Source: CAZWVM01 sp964637705 (lineage in GTDB: Bacteria > UBA8481). From it: a DNA stretch of 17,076 bases. This document shows positions 7,710-14,010 of the stretch, one piece after another. The position numbers were made by a program, and so were the translations under genes. Location of the stretch: NCBI GenBank assembly GCA_964637705.1, contig CAZWVM010000068.1:1-17076 (forward strand), read 5' to 3'. The number at the start of each line of letters is the position of its first letter. Position 1 is the first letter of the stretch. The notes beneath the pieces are model-generated. The model worked only from the letters and a program-made list of their open reading frames with translations. It had not been told where the DNA came from and made no database searches.

Positions 7710-7738
7710 GTTATCATCCGCGGGTGGAGGGTTGTCAA
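7710..7738 (-). promoter_or_regulatory. Promoter of the nrdD operon
   Basis: A perfect -35 TTGACA (7738-7733) and GATAAC (7715-7710, 4 of 6) are 17 bp apart. The predicted start near 7703 leaves a leader of about 130 nt before nrdD. It lies in the most AT-rich part of the region. Confidence 0.6.
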
Positions 7739-7984
7739 CGCGGGAAGACGTGTCATGGCGAAAATTGCCGCGCATACACAGTGGATTTCTATTCACAGGA
7801 CACTCATTTTTGGCCAAACAACTTCTTGACGATACGCTCATGATTGGCTCCGCCAGCGGGAAAACTCCAAACCCGGCCGTCGGGGGTGTCGTTACCGCTG
7901 TCTTGCGGACGAAAACCCGGCCGTCATGCCCCCTGACCGGTTTGAGGCCGGAGGGTCGCGGCGACCGCGGCGCCTGATTCTCGA

Positions 7985-8022
7985 TAAAATGCCCTTGTAA
8001 ATCGTTTTCCCTAGCCTATGAT
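7985..8022 (+). promoter_or_regulatory. Promoter region of the LacI-family regulator
   Basis: Two readings fit. TTGTAA (7995-8000) and TATGAT (8017-8022) 16 bp apart would start transcription at or near the ATG at 8029, giving a leaderless message. Alternatively TAAAAT (7985-7990) is the -10 and transcription starts near 7997, inside the operator. Either way the operator blocks the promoter, implying autoregulation. Confidence 0.45.
7993..8010. promoter_or_regulatory. LacI-type operator upstream of the regulator gene
   Basis: CCTTGTAAATCGTTTTCC has the central CG and A/T-rich arms of LacI-family operators. Its reverse complement, GGAAAACGATTTACAAGG, differs at a single base from the site at 13306-13323 before the lipoprotein/glycosidase pair. 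Confidence 0.75.
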
Positions 8023-8028
8023 GAGGCC

Positions 8029-9048
8029 ATGGTCCGTTCCGCCGTCATCCGGGGCTCCTCCGGCGCCACGATCCTCTCGATCGCGGAGGCCGCCGAGGTC
8101 TCGCCGGCCACGGTCTCGCGCGTCCTCAACCGCACCGCCACGGCCCACTTCACGAAGGAAACGGCGGCGCGGGTCCTGGAGGCCGCCGAGAAACTCGGCT
8201 ACCGCACGAACGAGACGGCCCGGGCCCTGCGCATGAAACGGACGAACCGCCTCCAGGTCCTCGCCCCCGCCTGGCGCGACCTTTTCAGGAGCGAATACCA
8301 GACCGGGATCTTCCACGGCATTGCCGAGGCCGCCCAGGCCGCCGGTTACGGCCTGATGCTCTCGCTCATCCCCCAGGAATCCTGGAGCGAGGCGGGAGGA
8401 GCCGCCGAGGCCATCTCCTCCGGTTCCGCCGACGGCACGATCTGCGCGCCGGCCGCCCTCCCCTTCCCGCTCCCCCGTTCGAACCGCCTGGTTCTCGCCG
8501 GGTGGCGGCCCGCAGAGCCCTACGCCTCCTGGGTCGACTGCAACAACGTCGAGGGCGCTCGTATGGCGGTCGAACACCTCGTCCGGGCCGGCCGAAAGCG
8601 GATCGTCCACCTTGAGGGGCACCCCCTCTCCACGAGCGCGCGGGAGCGGAAGGAGGGGTTTCGCGCCGCGATGAGGAAGCTCAGGCTGACGCCCCGGGTT
8701 CATCCGTGCGGATACGACCTGGAGGACGGGGAACGCGCGGCGCGGAAAGTCCTCGACGCGAAGAAACCCTTCGACGCCCTCTTCTGCGCGAACGACCTCG
8801 CGGCCCTCGGCGCCCTTCGGACCTTCGCCGTCGCGGGCGTGCGCGTTCCCGACGATGTCGCCATCGTCGGCTTCGACGGCCTCCCCACCGCCCAGATCCT
8901 CTCCCCGCGCCTCGCCTCGATCCGCCAGCCCCTGGCGGAGATCGGGCGCGAATCAGTCCGAATCCTCCTCGGAGCGATCGAGGGCCGCAGTCGCAATCCG
9001 ATCCACCGCGTGCTCGACGTGGAGTTCATACCGGGCGAGACGATCTAG
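8029..9048 (+). CDS. LacI-family transcriptional regulator
   Basis: A 339-residue sugar-responsive regulator. The helix-turn-helix lies at about residues 14-35 (TILSIAEAAEVSPATVSRVL), after a 13-residue N-terminal extension, followed by the hinge region (NETARALRMKRTNRLQVLAP). A periplasmic-binding-protein-like sensor domain follows, with SWVDCNNVEGARMAVEHLV, FDALFCANDLAALGALR and VPDDVAIVGFDGLPTA as typical family landmarks. Length is normal. The ATG at 8029 has only a weak GAGG close by, and the promoter may even be leaderless. Matching operators lie before its own gene and before the CBM/GH35 pair, so it probably represses both; the inducer is likely a galactoside or related sugar, which is inference from the GH35 target. 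Confidence 0.93.
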   Translation: MVRSAVIRGSSGATILSIAEAAEVSPATVSRVLNRTATAHFTKETAARVLEAAEKLGYRTNETARALRMKRTNRLQVLAPAWRDLFRSEYQTGIFHGIAEAAQAAGYGLMLSLIPQESWSEAGGAAEAISSGSADGTICAPAALPFPLPRSNRLVLAGWRPAEPYASWVDCNNVEGARMAVEHLVRAGRKRIVHLEGHPLSTSARERKEGFRAAMRKLRLTPRVHPCGYDLEDGERAARKVLDAKKPFDALFCANDLAALGALRTFAVAGVRVPDDVAIVGFDGLPTAQILSPRLASIRQPLAEIGRESVRILLGAIEGRSRNPIHRVLDVEFIPGETI

Positions 9049-9097
9049 AGTGATTGCCATGAGAAAACGCCTTTGTCGATCAGAGTATCCTTTTCAT

Positions 9098-9174
9098 GGA
9101 TGTACAGGATGAACAGGATAATGACCTTCAATTCATATGGAATCAGAATGGAATCCTGAAGATCCTGTGTATCC
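9098..9174. repeat. 9-nt-periodic GGAT/ATCC inverted repeat between convergent genes
   Basis: The left arm (9098-9119) has GGAT three times at 9-nt spacing and the right arm (9153-9174) has ATCC three times at the same spacing. The arms are complementary at 17 of 22 positions with a 33-nt loop. It lies between the stops of the LacI gene and the glycosidase, where a bidirectional terminator would be useful. Similar AGGATxxACAGGAT arrays occur in intergenic DNA of many bacteria. Confidence 0.6.
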
Positions 9175-9290
9175 TTGCTAAAGAAATCCGAAATCGATCA
9201 GGAAGCTTCTTCTGGCACTCGGCACAGAGTCATTCAAGCTCCCCGCGCGAATCTCCCCTCTCATGAAACAGGGCCGGGAATCCGGCTCTC

Positions 9291-12200
9291 TCACTCCAGC
9301 CGGTATCGCGCCATGTTCGCCACCACAGCGCGACCGCCCCACTGGGTGACACCCGGCACCGCCAATTGTCCCGGCGAGGAGGGCACGATATCGTAGGCCG
9401 GCGAGAGCCCTCCCCCGGTGACCCAGACGGCCAGCTCGACCTCGCGGGGATCGCCGATGAGGCGACGGGGGATCCTGACCTCGGCGAAACCCATGGGCCG
9501 GTTGCCGGCCAGTGCGATCCCGGCCTTCTCCGCCGTCTGCTTCTGCCACGTCGAGCCGTCCCAGTAGCCGTAATCCGCGACCTTGAACTCGGGCACGTTC
9601 TCCTGGGACTGGATGTAGATCTCATGCGTCGCCCCGGATCCGCCGGTGAACACGATTTCGCGGTTCCAGGCGTCCCGGCGACCGTCCGCCCCGGTGAAAC
9701 GCGGCACCCGCGTGTCGGCGGACGCGATCGCGATCCCGTAGGCGCCGTTCCAGCTCCCCAGGGGCGCCGAGAAGGCGATGTAGAGATCATGCGCGTCGTT
9801 CCACGCGTAGAGGGTCGTCATATCGATCTCGTTGAACGTCGCGTCCTCCCCGTCGACCGCCAGGGGCCCACGGCCCGCCCAGTCGTGCGGTTTTCCGTCC
9901 ACCGTGATCCGGCCGCGCCAGAGACCCTCGGCGCGGATCGTCTCCCCGCACGCGACGACCTCGCACCCGATCGTCGCGAGCGCGCGCCATCGACCGGTCT
10001 CGCGGTCCTTCACCACCGTGAGGTTCGTCGGCCGGTCGGCGCGAATCTCCTCCGCGCCGATCCTCACATACGGCGCGGCATTCCCGGGCAGGCGTCCGAA
10101 GGCCCCGAGACCGTCCTTGATCTTCTCGACGTCGTAGAACCCGTTCAGGATCGCCGCCGCGATACGTCCGTCCTTCCGGACGATCATGGCGGAGCCGACG
10201 CCGCAGAGCGAAAGTTCGATCGTGTCGGAACCGCCGGTCACGGTGATCCGCGTGTCCGTGACGGAACGGTTCAGGACATACGTGACCACGGTCTTGCCCG
10301 CCGCATCCGCGTGCTCCCAGACCTCGCACCGGTCCGGGCTCGCCCCGAAGGCGTTGGGCCGGCGCGCGGACGAACGCGATCGCGCGAGCACGGCCGTCGA
10401 GTTCGCGGCGACCAGGTGATCCAGGAGACCGAAGTTCCGCTCCGGCTGGAGTTCGTTCTGCTCGCGCGAGAAATGCCGATCCATCTCCGGACCGCCGACG
10501 GCGAAGAGATGGTGAGAGCCGATGAGCACGGCCCGCCCGCGGCCGGCCGTGACCCGGAATCCGCAGGACCGCCCGCGGAACGATGCGATGGAGTCGTTGT
10601 CGACCGCCGCGAAGGTGTAGACGGGATTGTCGGATCGGGCCTTCTTCGCGGTCACGTCCGCGCCGGTCGCCACGTCGCCGAATCCATCGACCCTGAACAC
10701 CGTTCCGTCCGGCAGACCCCGGATCTCCTTCTCCACGTCACGTCGGAATACCTCGTCGCGCAGGACCGTGCAGGGACGGAAATGCTCGTCCAGGGTCGGA
10801 GGGTAGCCGAACGCGATGAGCGTCCCCCCGCCCGTCACGTAATCGCGCAAGCGCTCCTGGGTCGCGCGGTCCATGAAGTCATAGAGATGGAGGATGACGG
10901 CCGGATAGCGCGAGAGCGCCTCGGCGTCGTCGCGCACGTTCACGACGTCGTACTCGGCGTTGCCGCGGATGAGGGCGCCGGAGAGAAGCTCGAGATCCTT
11001 CAGCGCGCGCGGTTGTTCGCGGAAGCCGTGGGGCTTCTCCCAGAACCTCAGGCTGTCCGAGACGTCCATCCCGATCTCGCGGTCGTAATCGGGATAGAAC
11101 CCGACCGCGACCTCGGGATTCGTCCTCGCGCCGGCGATATCCGCGCCGTACTCGCCCATGACCGCGCCGAGGTGCTCCAGCGTGGAATAGAGGCGCGTCC
11201 TGTTCATGTTCTCGTCCAGGGGCGCACAACCGGGATACGGCGTCCACGCGTTGTCCCAGAAGGCGTAGGAGATCCCCGGCACCGTGTCGGTGCGGCTCGT
11301 CCGCGAATCCACGCCGAGGTAGATGTTGAAGCCGCGGCCGCCGTGGGCCATTTCCCACAGCACCTGGGTCAGGGTCCCGATGTGCGCGTCATACCCGCCC
11401 CAGTTGGAGCCCCAGGGCGTCTCGGGGTTGAAACCCCAGTTCGGACCCGACCAGGCGTAGCGGGCCTGGACCGAGCGGTAGCGCTGGAGCGGCCAGAACC
11501 AGAGGCTCGACGGCCCCCAGAAGGTCGGCGTCGAGAGAACACCCGCGCCCGCCGTACGCGCGAAGTTATGGAACTGGAAAAGGGAGGAGTTCATCCGGTC
11601 GAACATGTCCGGCGAGGGCATGTTGAAGTTCTGGCAGAGGGGCACGTCGACGCCGAGTTCCTTCAGCATCCCGCCGTAGCGCACGAGCACCTCCTGCACG
11701 TAATGCTCGTGGAAATACTGCCAGTCGAGGAGAAACAGGGAATTCTCGCGGTTCGTGATCCGCGGATCCTCGTGCGGAAAGACGCGCGGCAGGGGCGCCT
11801 CGTGCCAGGCCGCGATGTCGGGCTCGTGGAGAGTGTTGTACTCCTCGATCGTGCCGTAGCGCGCGGCGAGCCACCGCGGCCAGATCCCTCCCTCTCCGAC
11901 GATCGCCGGGTTGTAGTCGTAGTTCCAGGCGTCGCGGACACCGGAATAGACCAGTTCGTTCTCGACCGAGACCATGATGACCGGGCCGCCGCGCGAGTGG
12001 AGATGCCGGGAGAGGACGTTCGTCCAGAGACCCTGGTACCAGTGGCGGACGAGCTTCAGGTACTCGGGATGGAGAAGCGAGGGGACGGGCGCGGAATTCG
12101 CGGTCACGGGCGCGCCGCTGTCGTAGGTCATCATGGCGATCCCGGGACGCGTCCTGAGCACCCACTCCGGGATCCCCCCGGCCGTCATCTCGCCGCACTC

Positions 12201-12608
12201 GTACGGTCCGACGCGCGCGACGGCGTAGAGACCGAGTTCCGTGCAGAGATCGAGGAAGGCGTTGAGGTTGCGGGTCTCGTGGAGCGAACGAGCGCCGTCG
12301 AAATCGAACTCACCCTCCTTCATCTCGTGGAAACCCCACGGCACGTAGAAGGAGATCGTGTTCATGCCGGCCGCCTTCATCGCCTCGAGCGCCGGCCGCC
12401 AATCGGAGGCCTTCGCAAAGCGGTAGTAGGGAACCTCGATGGAGGCCATGATCGTGGGACGCCCGTCGACGAGAAGTCCGTCGGGCGTGACCGCCACGGA
12501 TCCGCCGCGGCGCAGGGATGAGGTGCCGCCGCAAGAGACGAGGAGAAGGGCGAGGACGACCGAGGCCCTGACGCGGTTGAGTCTCCCCCGTTCGCGACGA
12601 GGGTTCAT
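9291..12608 (-). CDS. Large GH35-like beta-galactosidase family lipoprotein with C-terminal carbohydrate-binding region
   Basis: A 1105-residue surface or periplasmic glycoside hydrolase. The lipobox LLVSC ends at Cys26. The catalytic barrel (about 45-450) has RVGPYECGE (132-140) and GGIPEWVLR, both hallmarks of GH35 beta-galactosidases, and VSVENEL, whose Glu218 is the expected acid/base. MAHGGRGFN is also family-like. The nucleophile loop is not canonical; Glu396 in NPETPWGSNWGGY is the best candidate. A middle region (about 495-640) resembles a glutamine-amidotransferase-like fold seen in GH42/GH35-like enzymes. The last 210 residues (from RITVDGKPHDW) resemble CBM9/glucodextranase-C-type modules. 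The ATG overlaps the upstream lipoprotein stop (ATGA). Likely substrate is a beta-galactose-containing plant or algal glycan, released at the cell surface and sensed through the adjacent LacI regulator; exact specificity is unknown. Confidence 0.85.
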   Translation of the reverse strand: MNPRRERGRLNRVRASVVLALLLVSCGGTSSLRRGGSVAVTPDGLLVDGRPTIMASIEVPYYRFAKASDWRPALEAMKAAGMNTISFYVPWGFHEMKEGEFDFDGARSLHETRNLNAFLDLCTELGLYAVARVGPYECGEMTAGGIPEWVLRTRPGIAMMTYDSGAPVTANSAPVPSLLHPEYLKLVRHWYQGLWTNVLSRHLHSRGGPVIMVSVENELVYSGVRDAWNYDYNPAIVGEGGIWPRWLAARYGTIEEYNTLHEPDIAAWHEAPLPRVFPHEDPRITNRENSLFLLDWQYFHEHYVQEVLVRYGGMLKELGVDVPLCQNFNMPSPDMFDRMNSSLFQFHNFARTAGAGVLSTPTFWGPSSLWFWPLQRYRSVQARYAWSGPNWGFNPETPWGSNWGGYDAHIGTLTQVLWEMAHGGRGFNIYLGVDSRTSRTDTVPGISYAFWDNAWTPYPGCAPLDENMNRTRLYSTLEHLGAVMGEYGADIAGARTNPEVAVGFYPDYDREIGMDVSDSLRFWEKPHGFREQPRALKDLELLSGALIRGNAEYDVVNVRDDAEALSRYPAVILHLYDFMDRATQERLRDYVTGGGTLIAFGYPPTLDEHFRPCTVLRDEVFRRDVEKEIRGLPDGTVFRVDGFGDVATGADVTAKKARSDNPVYTFAAVDNDSIASFRGRSCGFRVTAGRGRAVLIGSHHLFAVGGPEMDRHFSREQNELQPERNFGLLDHLVAANSTAVLARSRSSARRPNAFGASPDRCEVWEHADAAGKTVVTYVLNRSVTDTRITVTGGSDTIELSLCGVGSAMIVRKDGRIAAAILNGFYDVEKIKDGLGAFGRLPGNAAPYVRIGAEEIRADRPTNLTVVKDRETGRWRALATIGCEVVACGETIRAEGLWRGRITVDGKPHDWAGRGPLAVDGEDATFNEIDMTTLYAWNDAHDLYIAFSAPLGSWNGAYGIAIASADTRVPRFTGADGRRDAWNREIVFTGGSGATHEIYIQSQENVPEFKVADYGYWDGSTWQKQTAEKAGIALAGNRPMGFAEVRIPRRLIGDPREVELAVWVTGGGLSPAYDIVPSSPGQLAVPGVTQWGGRAVVANMARYRLE

Positions 12609-13243
12609 TCGCGGGTCACCGTGACGGAGTCGAAGGCGACGGAGCCGGTCGAACCCTTGACGCCCCTGAGAACGAGGATGATGCGGGCCTCGGCGGCGCC
12701 CTCCGGCGGAATCAGGGTCGTCACCTCGAGGGGAGTCCAGGGGAAGGCTCCACGCAGGTTCGGCGAGTCCTGGACGCCGATCTTCTCGCCGCCTCGCCAG
12801 AACTCGACGCCGATGTAGGCGTAGGCGTCGCCGGAGAGCCCGGGGGCGTCGGACTTGAGGAGCGCACGGACGGTCAGGGTCTTGCCGACAGGGTTATCCA
12901 TGTTCTGGACGGCCAAAGAAAGGACCTCGTCCTGGGGGTTCGCAAGGGTCTGCTGGAGGAAGAAACTGCCGTCGGCGGCCGCACCGCCAACCGCCGCGGC
13001 CGTCGCCTCCTTCTCGCGGCTCGACCAGTGCCACCATCCGTCCATGCCCTTTTCGAAGGAGCCGTTCTTGACGACCATCGCCGGCGCGGAGGCGGTCGCC
13101 GCCACGGCCGGGTACGGGCCGGGCATCGTCACTTCAGCCGGGGGCGGAGGGACCTCCTGCGGAAGGGGGCGGGCCGAGGGCGGCGGTGCGCCGCAGGAGG
13201 CGAGGCTGAACGCGGTCAGAACAAGGAACCATGCGTGTTTCAT
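12605..13243 (-). CDS. Lipoprotein with a CBM4/9-like jelly-roll domain
   Basis: A 212-residue lipoprotein. The signal peptide MKHAWFLVLTAFSLASC ends in a clear lipobox (Cys17), followed by a Pro-rich spacer (about 20-50). A beta-sandwich domain follows that begins VVKNGSFEKGMDGWWHW, the usual opening of CBM4/9-like carbohydrate-binding domains ('NGxFExGxxGW'), and ends ILVLRGVKGSTGSVAFDSVTV. The ATG at 13243 is preceded by AAAGGA; the longer frame upstream lacks a ribosome site and would bury the signal peptide. Its stop overlaps the start of the GH35-like lipoprotein gene, so the two are co-translated. It probably helps hold the glycan substrate at the cell surface for the enzyme. Expression is predicted to be under the LacI-type operator at 13306-13323. 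Confidence 0.85.
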   Translation of the reverse strand: MKHAWFLVLTAFSLASCGAPPPSARPLPQEVPPPPAEVTMPGPYPAVAATASAPAMVVKNGSFEKGMDGWWHWSSREKEATAAAVGGAAADGSFFLQQTLANPQDEVLSLAVQNMDNPVGKTLTVRALLKSDAPGLSGDAYAYIGVEFWRGGEKIGVQDSPNLRGAFPWTPLEVTTLIPPEGAAEARIILVLRGVKGSTGSVAFDSVTVTRE

Positions 13244-13292
13244 GGGACGTTCCTTTCTCCGGCGCGCGGCCGGAAGGTCATCGTCGAATCCC

Positions 13293-13321
13293 AATATAGT
13301 GCTTTGGAAAACGTTTTACAA
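13293..13321 (-). promoter_or_regulatory. Promoter of the CBM lipoprotein/glycosidase operon
   Basis: TTGTAA (13321-13316) and TATATT (13298-13293, 5 of 6) are exactly 17 bp apart on the minus strand. The LacI-type operator covers the -35 and most of the spacer, so repressor binding would exclude RNA polymerase. Predicted start near 13286, about 43 nt before the ATG. Confidence 0.65.
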
Positions 13322-13323
13322 GG
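13306..13323. promoter_or_regulatory. LacI-type operator of the lipoprotein/glycosidase operon
   Basis: GGAAAACGTTTTACAAGG is a near-perfect palindrome about a central CG (AAAACGTTTT core). It matches 17 of 18 bases of the inverted site at 7993-8010 before the LacI gene. It lies 6 bp beyond the stop of the HEAT-repeat gene. Confidence 0.8.
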
Positions 13324-13329
13324 ACTTTC

Positions 13330-14010
13330 TTAAGGTCTTCTTCCGGCCGGGTCATCCGCGTCGGCCGCCCCGGTCTCGACGGTCCGGGCGGCGGCCCGCC
13401 GCACCCAGGCGTCCGGGTCCGCACGAGCGGACTCCAGGGCCGTCACCCACTCCCCCTCCGCGCGCACCGTCGGGTCTCGCGCCACGATCCGGCCCAGGGC
13501 GTCGGCCGCGATCCGACGCACGGCCGGTTCGGTGTCGCCAAGAGCGCCGGAGAGGGCCGAGAGGGAGGCGGCCGTGCCGAGATCCCCGAGCGCGGCGCAG
13601 GCCGCCGCGCGGACCCGCACGTCCGGCCATGCGAGCCACGGCTCCACCCGCGACGCCGAGGAGGAGTCGCGGGTCCAGGAGAGCGCGAAGAGGATCGAGG
13701 CCCGCCGGGCGTCGGTATCGCTCGCGTCGAGCGCGCGCAGGAGCGGGCCCGCCGCGGCCGGCCCCAGGTTCTCCGCGATCCTCCCCAGCGCCGGGCCCTC
13801 GCGCGGAGAGAGCGGATCATGCTCCAGGGCCGCCCTCCCGACCGCCGTCTCCCCTTCCGACCGAAAGACCGCGATCGCGTTCTCGTGAAGCGAGCGGTAG
13901 GAGGACTGCCCGGTGGAGAGAACGAGGAAGGCCTCGCGCCAGGGCTCGGCGGCCGCGACGGGCGCCGCCCCGAAGACGGCCGCGAAGAGAAGAGCGGCGG
14001 GAACCCTCAC
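13330..14010 (-). CDS. Exported HEAT-repeat protein
   Basis: A 226-residue protein with a signal peptide (MRVPAALLFAAVFGAAPVAAA, cleavage near residue 21). At least four helical HEAT-like repeats follow, recognisable by phrases such as AAAGPLLRALDASDTDARRASI, DVRVRAAACAALGDLG and EPAVRRIAADALGRI. HEAT repeats form curved scaffolds that bind other proteins, so a partner-binding or assembly role in the envelope is likely. The GTG start at 14010 overlaps the stop of the upstream repeat lipoprotein (GTGA), so the two are translated together and probably function together. No catalytic motif is seen. It ends just before the promoter of the next operon. Confidence 0.8.
   Translation of the reverse strand: MRVPAALLFAAVFGAAPVAAAEPWREAFLVLSTGQSSYRSLHENAIAVFRSEGETAVGRAALEHDPLSPREGPALGRIAENLGPAAAGPLLRALDASDTDARRASILFALSWTRDSSSASRVEPWLAWPDVRVRAAACAALGDLGTAASLSALSGALGDTEPAVRRIAADALGRIVARDPTVRAEGEWVTALESARADPDAWVRRAAARTVETGAADADDPAGRRP

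Larger units (their letters stand above)
7574..8028. other. Divergent intergenic region between nrdD and the LacI regulator
   Basis: This 455-bp gap has no credible gene. On the nrdD side it holds a promoter and a leader with three small hairpins; on the regulator side it holds an operator and promoter. The middle (about 7740-7980) has a 13-bp direct repeat, AAACCCGGCCGTC at 7869-7881 and 7913-7925, whose role I cannot assign. I see no NrdR box. Confidence 0.6.

Noticed and set aside
7574..7756. Extension of nrdD to an earlier ATG at 7756
   Set aside because: The extra residues precede the ATP-cone, look unlike protein, and would place the start upstream of the predicted promoter (7738-7710) and lose the good ribosome site before 7573.
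9366..12521. A 1051-codon open frame on the plus strand
   Set aside because: It is antisense to the GH35-like gene and results from GC-rich codon bias. The product is Arg/Glu/Pro-rich without domain motifs, and no ribosome site or operon context supports it.
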